Source: Limnohabitans sp. 63ED37-2
GTDB taxonomy: Bacteria; Pseudomonadota; Gammaproteobacteria; Burkholderiales; Burkholderiaceae_C
Direction of reading: 5' to 3'
Assembly: GCF_001412535.1 (NCBI RefSeq)
Contig: NZ_CP011774.1
Coordinates: 1,421,501-1,485,500, forward strand
DNA length: 64,000 nt
Shown: one piece after another, positions 25,262 through 32,417 of the stretch
How positions within the stretch are numbered: the stretch's first letter is position 1
Layout of the letters: the number at the start of each line of letters is the position of its first letter
Notes under the pieces: model-generated
What the model was told of the DNA's origin: nothing
The model's database searches: none
The model's input: the letters and a program-made list of their open reading frames with translations, nothing else
Translations under genes and position numbers: made by a program

Positions 25262-26494
25262 TTAGCCAGGACGCTTCATCTGGCAGCTGGTGGGTGTGCT
25301 GGAGACATAAGAAGGGAATTCCTTGACGGGTGCTAAAGTCATGCCGGTGTTCTCGGGGCTGTAGGGGAACTTCTTGTCGGCCTTTTGCCAGACCGTCATC
25401 CACAAAGGCTGCTGCATTTGGTGGTCAGTCTTGCGCATTTCCACATCACCGTGGTAGCTCTTGAACTTCAGGCCCGACAGAGCTGCGGCTACTTTGACAG
25501 GGTCGGTCGACTTGGCTTTGGCCATGGCTTCACCCAAGGCGCTGTAAATCGTGACCACAGAACCGGTGTAGAAGTCGTCGTTGAACTTTTGCTTGAACTC
25601 GGCCATCCACTTGCCCATGTCACCACCCATGTTGTAGTGGTTGTAGGCAATTTGATAAACACGACCTGCACCGGTTTGGCCTAAAGCCGTTGGTGTGCCC
25701 GTTACGCCTGTGTAGTAGGTGTAGAACTTGCCGTTGTAGCCGCCTTCGTTGGCCGCCTTGACCAGCAAAGCCAGGTCAGAGCCCCAGTTGCCGGTGATCA
25801 CAGTGTCGGCACCCGAAGCCTTGATCTTGGCGATGTAGGGGGAGAAATCACGCACCTGGGCCAATGGATGCAGGTCTTCACCCACGATCTTGATGTCGGG
25901 GCGCTTGCGGGCCAGGTTTTCCTTGGCGAACTTGGCGACTTGGTGACCGTGTGAGTAGTTCTGGTTGAACAGGTACACGTTCTTGATGGCCGTGTCGTCC
26001 TTCATGAAGGTGGTCATGGCCTCAATCTTCATCGAGGTGTCGGCGTCAAAACGGAAGTGCCAGTAGCTGCACTTGCTGTTGGTGAAGTCGGGATCGACCG
26101 CAGAGTGGTTCAGGAAAATGATTTCCTTGCCGGGGTTGCGCTCGTTGTGCTTGTTGACGGCCTCGATCAAGGCGCCAGCCACGGAAGAACCGTTGCCTTG
26201 GGTGATGTAGCGCACACCTTGGTCCATGGCGGCCTTGAGCGCGTTCAAGCTCTCTGCAGGGCTCAACTTGTTGTCAATGCCGATGACCTCGAACTTGACA
26301 CCTGCAGGGTTGGTCTTGCTGAATTTTTCAGCAAAAAACTGGAAGCTCTTGAGCTGGTTGCTGCCCACGGGGGCCATCAGGCCAGACAAAGGGTCAATCC
26401 AGGCGATTTTGACGGTTTCGCCTTTTTGCGCATAAGCGCCCAGGGAACAAGCGGCCAAAGCGGCAGCGGCGATCAAACGGTGTGTGGTTTTCAT
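25262..26494 (-). CDS. ABC transporter substrate-binding protein (branched-chain amino acid / carboxylate type)
   Basis: 410 residues. A Sec signal peptide of about 22 residues (LIAAAALAACSLGAYA) precedes a periplasmic binding protein fold type I (VKIAWIDPLSGLMAPVGSNQ). The ligand identity is unknown; location beside an acyl-CoA ligase and beta-oxidation genes suggests an organic acid rather than an amino acid (inference). AGGAG stands before ATG 26494. Confidence 0.92.
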   Translation of the reverse strand: MKTTHRLIAAAALAACSLGAYAQKGETVKIAWIDPLSGLMAPVGSNQLKSFQFFAEKFSKTNPAGVKFEVIGIDNKLSPAESLNALKAAMDQGVRYITQGNGSSVAGALIEAVNKHNERNPGKEIIFLNHSAVDPDFTNSKCSYWHFRFDADTSMKIEAMTTFMKDDTAIKNVYLFNQNYSHGHQVAKFAKENLARKRPDIKIVGEDLHPLAQVRDFSPYIAKIKASGADTVITGNWGSDLALLVKAANEGGYNGKFYTYYTGVTGTPTALGQTGAGRVYQIAYNHYNMGGDMGKWMAEFKQKFNDDFYTGSVVTIYSALGEAMAKAKSTDPVKVAAALSGLKFKSYHGDVEMRKTDHQMQQPLWMTVWQKADKKFPYSPENTGMTLAPVKEFPSYVSSTPTSCQMKRPG

Positions 26495-26633
26495 TCAAGG
26501 TCTCCTGCGTTGTGAATCTGAACACGGTCAGCGTAACCGTTGCTGACACAAATGCGCTCGGGGTTTGCACCTAATGCTTATCACCCGCGCGACTTGAGCG
26601 TGCATTTGGATGGCCGCCTTGGCTTGACGCGCA

Positions 26634-28262
26634 TCACAGGCCAGGCAGCACGTAGTCAGCCAATTGCTCGCGCAAACGGGTCTTGAGCATCTTGCCGGTG
26701 CCCCCCAAAGGAATGGCATCGACAAAGACCACATCGTCCGGGATCTGCCATTTGGCGGTCTTGCCATCGTAAAAAGCGATGAGTTCTTCGCGGCTGAGCT
26801 CGTTGCCCGGTTTCTTGACCACACACACAATCGGCCGTTCGTCCCACTTGGGGTGGCGCATGCCAATACAGGCGGCCATGGCCACAGCCGGGTGCGCCAT
26901 GGCGATGTTCTCCACATCGATCGAGCTGATCCATTCGCCGCCGGACTTGATCACGTCCTTGCTGCGGTCGGTGATCTGCATGAAACCGTCGGTGTCCATG
27001 GTGGCCACATCACCGGTCGGGAACCAGCCGTCCACCAAGGGGTTGCCGCCTTCTTGCTTGAAGTAAGACGCGATCACCCAAGGGCCTTTGACCAGCAAAT
27101 CACCTGCAGACTTGCCATCGTGGGGCAGCTCACGGCCCTCGGCGTCCACAATTTTCATGTCGATGCCGAAAATGCAGCGTCCCTGCTTCATGCGCAGTTT
27201 CATCTGCGCGTCATCGGGCAGGCTCAGGTGCTTGTTTTTCAGGGTGCACACCGTGCCCAGCGGGCTGAGCTCGGTCATACCCCAGGCGTGCAACACATCC
27301 ACGTTGTAGTCCTGGCGGAAGGCGTCGATCATGGCCGGTGGGCAAGCCGAGCCACCAATCACGGTGCGGTTGAGATGGCTGAACTTCAGACCCGCAGGCT
27401 TCATGTGGCCCAGCAGCATTTGCCACACGGTGGGCACGCCCGCCGCAAAGGTCACGCCTTCGGCTTCGATCAGTTCGTAAACCGACTTGCCGTCGAGCGC
27501 GGGGCCCGGAAAGACCAATTTGGACCCGGCCATGGCAGCGCTGTAAGGAATGCCCCAGGCGTTGACGTGGAACATGGGCACCACGGGCAAGATCGAATCC
27601 CGCGCCGAGATGCACATCGAGTCGGGCAAGGCGGCGGCGTAGGCGTGCAGCACGGTGGAGCGGTGGCTGTACAAAGCGCCCTTGGGATTGCCGGTGGTGC
27701 CGCTGGTGTAGCAGAGGCTACAGGCGGTGTTCTCATCCAGCTGGGGCCATGTGTAGGTGCTGGGCTGCTGGCCCATCCAGGCCTCGTAGCTCACCAAGTT
27801 CGGGATACCGGTGCCCTCGGGAAGTTTATCGGCGTCGCACAGCACCACGTACTGGGTCACGGTCTTGCAATGGGGGTGCAATGCCTGCACCAGCGGTAAA
27901 AACGTCATGTCAAAGCACAGAATCTGATCTTCGGCATGGTTGGCGATCCAGGCCATCTGCTCAGGGTGCAGGCGCGGGTTGATGGTGTGCAGCACACGGC
28001 CCGAGCCGCTCACGCCGAAATACAACTCCAAATGGCGGTATCCGTTCCAGGCCAAGGTGGCAATGCGTGCGCCTTGCGGCACCTTCTGGGCGTCGAGGGC
28101 GTTGGCGACTTGGCGCGAGCGACGGGCCACATCGGCCCAGGCGTAACGGTGGATGTCTCCCTCCACGCGGCGCGAAACGATTTCGCTGTCGCCGTGGTGT
28201 TTTTCCGCAAAGTCGATCAGTGAAGAAATCAGCAGTGACTGCTGTTGCATCAATCCCAGCAT
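26634..28262 (-). CDS. Acyl-CoA synthetase (AMP-forming), DmdB/long-chain fatty acid type
   Basis: 542 residues. The AMP-binding motif CYTSGTTGNPKGALYSHRS, HAWGMTELSPLG, and the hinge region GDVATMDTDGFMQITDRSKD are present, and the C-terminal Lys is in PLGGTGKMLKTRLRE. It activates a carboxylic acid to its CoA thioester. Sequence class is shared by medium/long-chain ligases and methylmercaptopropionate-CoA ligases; the substrate is not determinable. It opens the leftward block, with the binding-protein gene 139 bases downstream. Confidence 0.92.
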   Translation of the reverse strand: MLGLMQQQSLLISSLIDFAEKHHGDSEIVSRRVEGDIHRYAWADVARRSRQVANALDAQKVPQGARIATLAWNGYRHLELYFGVSGSGRVLHTINPRLHPEQMAWIANHAEDQILCFDMTFLPLVQALHPHCKTVTQYVVLCDADKLPEGTGIPNLVSYEAWMGQQPSTYTWPQLDENTACSLCYTSGTTGNPKGALYSHRSTVLHAYAAALPDSMCISARDSILPVVPMFHVNAWGIPYSAAMAGSKLVFPGPALDGKSVYELIEAEGVTFAAGVPTVWQMLLGHMKPAGLKFSHLNRTVIGGSACPPAMIDAFRQDYNVDVLHAWGMTELSPLGTVCTLKNKHLSLPDDAQMKLRMKQGRCIFGIDMKIVDAEGRELPHDGKSAGDLLVKGPWVIASYFKQEGGNPLVDGWFPTGDVATMDTDGFMQITDRSKDVIKSGGEWISSIDVENIAMAHPAVAMAACIGMRHPKWDERPIVCVVKKPGNELSREELIAFYDGKTAKWQIPDDVVFVDAIPLGGTGKMLKTRLREQLADYVLPGL

Positions 28263-28382
28263 GGGGCGCTCCTGTCAGGTGGAAGGTTTTGAACCGATTC
28301 ATTGTGCACCCGAGTTCGGTCGTAACCGGGCCTAAAACCCGCCAAACCGAGGGTGCTTGTCAAGGGCGTGACAATCACCTTC

Positions 28383-29930
28383 ATGTTATCTGCCCCTTCG
28401 GAAACCTCTGCCCGTTCACCTCAGGCCTTGCCTGTGCTGGACTGGACACACCGCCTGACCCAACTGGGCACCCGTTTTTTCACGCCCCTGCAGCCTACGC
28501 CGGTGGCCGCACCGCGCTGGGCCGCCCGCAACGACCCCTTGCGCACCGAACTGGGCTGGCCCGCCGAGCTGTTCGACGACGACCACCTGCAAGCCTTTGC
28601 GGGCAATGCGCTGATGGTGGGCTCCCAGCCGCTGGCCACGGTGTACAGCGGCCACCAGTTTGGTCAATGGGCCGGACAACTGGGCGACGGACGGGCGATT
28701 TGGCTGGGTGAGGCGGCGTCGGCCCAAGGCACACAGGAAATTCAACTCAAAGGCGCGGGTCGAACGCCCTACTCGCGCGGCGGCGATGGCCGCGCCGTGC
28801 TTCGCTCGAGCATCCGGGAGTATTTGTGCAGCGAAGCCATGCATGGCTTGGGCATTGCCACCACCCGGGCCTTGTGCCTGGTGGCTTCACCCGAACCCGT
28901 GCGGCGAGAAACCATGGAAAGCGCCGCGATCGTCACCCGGGTTGCCCCCAGTTTTTTGCGCTTCGGGCACTTTGAGCATTTTTCTGCCCAAGGCGACACC
29001 GATAGCCTGCGCATCTTGGCCGACCACGCGATAAGCCACCACCTGCCCGAGTGCAATGAACGCGCTGTGCTTTGGCAAGGCAATGTGTATGCCGCTTTGC
29101 TGGACGTGGTGCAAGAGCGCACAGCCCGGCTGCTGGCGCAATGGCAGGCCGTGGGCTTTTGCCACGGTGTGATGAACACCGACAACATGAGCCTCTTGGG
29201 CCTGACGATCGACTACGGCCCCTTCCAGTTCATGGATGGCTTTGACCCGGGCCACATCTGCAACCACTCGGACCACCAAGGGCGCTACGCCTACGGACGC
29301 CAGCCGAACGTGGCCTATTGGAACCTCTACTGTCTGGCGCAGGCGCTGGCCCCCTTGATCGACGACCACGACATGACGCTGCAGGTACTCGAAGGCTACA
29401 AGAGCCAGTTCCCGCGCTTTTTGGGTGACGCCATGCGGGCCAAACTGGGCTTGTCGGGAGCTTTGGCGCCCGAATCCGAACGCGAAAACGACTGGACGCT
29501 GGTCGAAGACGTGATGCAGCTCATGGCGGCTGAAAAAGTTGACTTCACCCTCTTTTGGCGTCAACTGAGCCTTGCGGTAGTGCACCAGTCGCAGGCCCCC
29601 TCATTGACCAACACGGGCTGGAGCGCTGTGACCGACTTGGTGCTGGACCGACCTCGCCTGCTGGAATGGCTGGCGCGGTACACCACCCGGGCGGGGCAGG
29701 CCCATTTTTCTTCGATGGGCGAGGTCATGCTGCGCACCAACCCCAAGTTTGTGCTGCGCAACCACCTGGCCGAGATCGCCATCCGCAAGGCCCAAACGGG
29801 TGACTTTTCTGAAATCGACACCCTGCACAACTTGTTAAAGTCACCCTTTGACGAGCACCCGGGCTTTGAAGCCTACGCCGCCCTGCCCCCCGATTGGGCC
29901 GATCAACTGGAAATCAGCTGTTCATCATGA
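28383..29930 (+). CDS. selO: Protein adenylyltransferase SelO (YdiU)
   Basis: About 515 residues. SelO is a pseudokinase-fold enzyme that AMPylates proteins and responds to oxidative stress. YSGHQFGQWAGQLGDGRA, QLKGAGRTPYSRGGDGRA, GVMNTDNMSLLGLTIDYGPF and the C-terminal Cys (SCSS, the position of Sec in the animal protein) are all present. I chose ATG 28383 (MLSAPSE), since ATG 28353 adds an atypical stretch. No Shine-Dalgarno site precedes 28383. Its stop overlaps the msrB start (ATGA). Confidence 0.93.
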   Translation: MLSAPSETSARSPQALPVLDWTHRLTQLGTRFFTPLQPTPVAAPRWAARNDPLRTELGWPAELFDDDHLQAFAGNALMVGSQPLATVYSGHQFGQWAGQLGDGRAIWLGEAASAQGTQEIQLKGAGRTPYSRGGDGRAVLRSSIREYLCSEAMHGLGIATTRALCLVASPEPVRRETMESAAIVTRVAPSFLRFGHFEHFSAQGDTDSLRILADHAISHHLPECNERAVLWQGNVYAALLDVVQERTARLLAQWQAVGFCHGVMNTDNMSLLGLTIDYGPFQFMDGFDPGHICNHSDHQGRYAYGRQPNVAYWNLYCLAQALAPLIDDHDMTLQVLEGYKSQFPRFLGDAMRAKLGLSGALAPESERENDWTLVEDVMQLMAAEKVDFTLFWRQLSLAVVHQSQAPSLTNTGWSAVTDLVLDRPRLLEWLARYTTRAGQAHFSSMGEVMLRTNPKFVLRNHLAEIAIRKAQTGDFSEIDTLHNLLKSPFDEHPGFEAYAALPPDWADQLEISCSS

Positions 29931-30334
29931 GCAAAATCACCAAAACCGACCAAGAGTGGCGCGAGCTGCTCGCCGCCAAAGGCGCCGAGCCTGTGGCCTA
30001 TGCCGTCACCCGCCAAGCGGCCACCGAGCGGCCGTTCACGGGCAAATACGAGGGCCATTGGTCCAGCGGCATTTACCGCTGCATTTGCTGCGATGCCGAA
30101 CTGTTCAAGTCGGGCACCAAGTTTGACGCGGGCTGCGGATGGCCGAGCTTTTCTCAACCCGCCTCCGAAGGGGCCATCGAAGAGCGTGTGGACACCAGCC
30201 ACGGCATGCGCCGGGTGGAAACCGTGTGCGCCCAGTGCGGTGCACACCTGGGCCATGTGTTCGAGGATGGCCCAGCCCCCACGGGCCTGCGTTACTGCAT
30301 GAACTCCGCTTCGTTAGACTTCGAGCCTTCTTGA
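29927..30334 (+). CDS. msrB: Peptide-methionine (R)-S-oxide reductase MsrB
   Basis: 135 residues. Zinc Cys pairs CICC and CAQC, FDAGCGWPSFSQP, and the catalytic RYCMNSASLDF are all in place. It reduces methionine-R-sulfoxide in proteins; no signal peptide, so cytoplasmic. The ATGA overlap with selO couples the two. Confidence 0.96.
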   Translation: MSKITKTDQEWRELLAAKGAEPVAYAVTRQAATERPFTGKYEGHWSSGIYRCICCDAELFKSGTKFDAGCGWPSFSQPASEGAIEERVDTSHGMRRVETVCAQCGAHLGHVFEDGPAPTGLRYCMNSASLDFEPS

Positions 30335-30378
30335 CCGACCCCGGCGGCGCTTCTGTGCGCAGCCTCTCACCTTTTTCC

Positions 30379-30921
30379 ATGAAACTCCTCCTCGACTTTT
30401 TTCCCATCCTGCTGTTCTTTGGTGCGTACAAGATGGCCGACATCTACACCGCCACAGCGGTGCTGATGGGCGCGACCGTCTTGCAAACCGCCATCATTTA
30501 CAAAATGGACGGCAAGCTGCAGACCATGCACAAGATCACGCTGGTGCTGGTGCTGGGCTTTGGTGCCCTCACCTTGAGCCTGCACGATGAGCGCTTCATC
30601 AAGTGGAAACCCACCTTGTTGTACTCGGGCCTGGCCATCGCCTTGGCTGTGGCCCACTGGTTTTTGAAGAAAAACTTCCTGCACATGCTGCTGGGCACGC
30701 AACTGCAGTTGCCCCACGCTGTGTGGAACCGCCTGAACCTGTCGTGGATGCTGTACTGCGTGTTCATGGCCGCCATCAACGCCTATGTGGCCCACTACTT
30801 CAGCACCGAAGACTGGGTGAACTTCAAACTTTGGGGTTATGTCTTCCCGCTGGTCTTCATCCTCGGCCAAGGGCTTTACATTTCGCGCTACTTGCCCAAA
30901 GACGAAGGTGACCAGAAATGA
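30379..30921 (+). CDS. yciB: Septation protein A / inner-membrane protein YciB
   Basis: 180 residues with about five membrane segments. FFPILLFFGAYKMADIYTATA and WNRLNLSWMLYCVFMAAINAYVA are YciB/IspZ signatures. It is linked to cell-envelope synthesis. ATG 30379 is the family start; the frame stays open far upstream but through msrB. Its stop overlaps bolA (ATGA). Confidence 0.95.
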   Translation: MKLLLDFFPILLFFGAYKMADIYTATAVLMGATVLQTAIIYKMDGKLQTMHKITLVLVLGFGALTLSLHDERFIKWKPTLLYSGLAIALAVAHWFLKKNFLHMLLGTQLQLPHAVWNRLNLSWMLYCVFMAAINAYVAHYFSTEDWVNFKLWGYVFPLVFILGQGLYISRYLPKDEGDQK

Positions 30922-31190
30922 GCACCCAAACTTTACCCCTGAGCGCCCAAATCCACGCCCGCTTGACCGAGCGCCTGCAGCCCACCGCGCTGCGTGTGAT
31001 CGATGAAAGCGCTCAGCATGCGGGCCACGTGGGCGCCAACGACAGTGGCGAAGGCACCCACATGCGGGTGTGCATTGCCTCGCCTTTGTTTGCTGGCATC
31101 GGCCGCGTTCAGCGCCATCGCCTTGTGTATGATGCGCTGCAAGATTTCATTGACCAAGGCTTGCACGCTTTGGCCATCGAGCTGATCTGA
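30918..31190 (+). CDS. bolA: BolA family protein
   Basis: 90 residues: LTERLQPTALRVIDESAQHAG, then the conserved MRVCIASPLFAGIGRVQRHR and LVYDALQ. BolA proteins work with monothiol glutaredoxins in Fe-S handling or act as regulators. Co-translated with yciB through a four-base overlap. Confidence 0.93.
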   Translation: MSTQTLPLSAQIHARLTERLQPTALRVIDESAQHAGHVGANDSGEGTHMRVCIASPLFAGIGRVQRHRLVYDALQDFIDQGLHALAIELI

Positions 31191-31271
31191 ACCGGGCCGT
31201 CACCTTGGGGTGGCAGCCCCTTTTTTTGAACCCTAGACCTTTCTCTGACACCCGTCTCTTAGGAAAACACG

Positions 31272-32045
31272 ATGAAAAAGCAAATGCTCAGCGCCGCTAT
31301 GGTGGCCTTGCTGGCGTCCCCCGTTCTGGCGCAAAACCTGGCTGTGGTCAACGGCAAGCCTGTACCTTCTTCGCGCGTGAAAGCGCTTCAGCAGCAGGTC
31401 GAGGCTTCAGGCCGCCCGGTCACCCCCGAAGTGATGGCCCAGATCAAGGAAGAGCTGATCGCCCGCGAAGTCTTCATGCAAGAGGCCCGCAAGCGCGGCC
31501 TCGACGCCAGTGACGATTACAAATCACAGCTGGAACTGGCTCGCCAGACGATTCTGATTCGTCAGTTGTTTGCCGACTTCCAAAAGAAAAACCCTGTCAC
31601 TGACGCCGACATCAAGGCTGAGTACGACAAGTTCGCCAAGGAAAACGGCGGCAAGGAATACCGCGCCCGCCATATCTTGGTGGAGACCGAATCCGATGCC
31701 AAAGCTTTGATCGCCGAGATCAAAAAAGGCGGTAGCTTTGAAGAGTTGGCCAAAAAGGCCTCCAAAGATCCAGGCTCCGGCGCCAACGGTGGTGACCTGG
31801 ATTGGGCCGCAGCCGGCAGCTATGTGCCCGAGTTCTCTGACGCCATGGTGAAATTGGCCAAGGGCCAAATGACCGACGCGCCCATCAAGAGCCAGTTTGG
31901 TTTCCACATCATCCGTGTGGACGATGTGCGTGAGGCCCAGTTGCCCAAGCTCGACGAGGTCAAGCCTCAGATTTCCCAACAATTGCAGCAGCAAAAACTG
32001 GCCAAGTTCCAGGAAGACCTTCGCGCCAAAGCCAAGATCCAGTGA
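31272..32045 (+). CDS. Periplasmic parvulin-type peptidyl-prolyl isomerase
   Basis: 257 residues. A signal peptide (LSAAMVALLASPVLA) is followed by a SurA-like N-terminal helical region and a PpiC-type rotamase domain at about residues 130-225 (YRARHILVETESDAKALIAE, then FGFHIIRVDD). It should help fold outer-membrane proteins. AGGA lies before ATG 31272. A strong terminator follows. Confidence 0.94.
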   Translation: MKKQMLSAAMVALLASPVLAQNLAVVNGKPVPSSRVKALQQQVEASGRPVTPEVMAQIKEELIAREVFMQEARKRGLDASDDYKSQLELARQTILIRQLFADFQKKNPVTDADIKAEYDKFAKENGGKEYRARHILVETESDAKALIAEIKKGGSFEELAKKASKDPGSGANGGDLDWAAAGSYVPEFSDAMVKLAKGQMTDAPIKSQFGFHIIRVDDVREAQLPKLDEVKPQISQQLQQQKLAKFQEDLRAKAKIQ

Positions 32046-32064
32046 TCGGGTCTTTGACACTTTG

Positions 32065-32098
32065 AAAAACGCGACTTCGGTCGCGTTTTTTGTTTTTT
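32065..32098 (+). terminator. Rho-independent terminator of the selO-msrB-yciB-bolA-ppiC run
   Basis: AACGCGAC, loop TTCG, GTCGCGTT, followed by a T-rich tail. The stable UUCG tetraloop and long T-run make this a strong end of transcription. Confidence 0.92.
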
Positions 32099-32140
32099 AG
32101 GTTGCAGTGGCGCTGATGTCAAAAGGGATGGGTGCGTCCA

Positions 32141-32330
32141 GGGGCTCAGAGGCGCTTCGCTTTGCCACATCGCCCCGGCCAGCGCCCATCTCTTCTGTTT
32201 TGAGCGCAACGGGAAAATGACAATGCGTTAATCACCCGACGACAATCAAACGCTAAACGGTTGGTCCATCGCCCTGAAGTGGTGGGCACTGGCCGGGGCG
32301 ATGTGGCAAAGCGAAGCGCCTCTGAGCCCC
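32141..32330. repeat. 40-bp perfect inverted repeat with 110-bp spacer
   Basis: Bases 32141-32180 and 32291-32330 are exact reverse complements over 40 bases. Similarity continues 10 bases inward at 8 of 10 positions. This is far beyond chance and looks like two opposed copies of one short repeat. Confidence 0.9.
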
Positions 32331-32354
32331 GGCCAGTGCCCGCCGCTTCAGGGC
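32271..32354. repeat. 29-bp-stem palindrome (REP/MITE-like)
   Basis: Arms 32271-32299 and 32326-32354 pair at 27 of 29 positions; the inner 16 bp are perfect. The loop is 26 bases. Neither strand has a T-run after it, so it is not a simple terminator. It includes the right arm of the 40-bp inverted repeat. Confidence 0.88.
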
Positions 32355-32400
32355 TCCCCCAAGTACTAATGGGCAAACCCATGGCTAAAAAGACACAAGC

Positions 32401-32409
32401 TGGGATAAT
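32401..32409 (+). promoter_or_regulatory. Extended -10 promoter of rlhA, predicting a leaderless transcript
   Basis: TGGGATAAT (TGn plus GATAAT) ends eight bases before ATG 32418, which would place the transcription start at the ATG. No -35 hexamer is seen 17 bases upstream and no Shine-Dalgarno site exists. The same nine-mer stands in the same place before map and aroC. Confidence 0.6.
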
Positions 32410-32417
32410 CCCAGCCC

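Larger units (their letters stand above)
32099..32417. other. Intergenic region carrying a palindromic repeat element
   Basis: 319 bases between the ppiC terminator and rlhA. No supported gene. It holds a 40-bp perfect inverted repeat (32141-32180 with 32291-32330), a nested 29-bp hairpin (32271-32354) and, at its right end, the extended -10 of rlhA. Confidence 0.7.
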
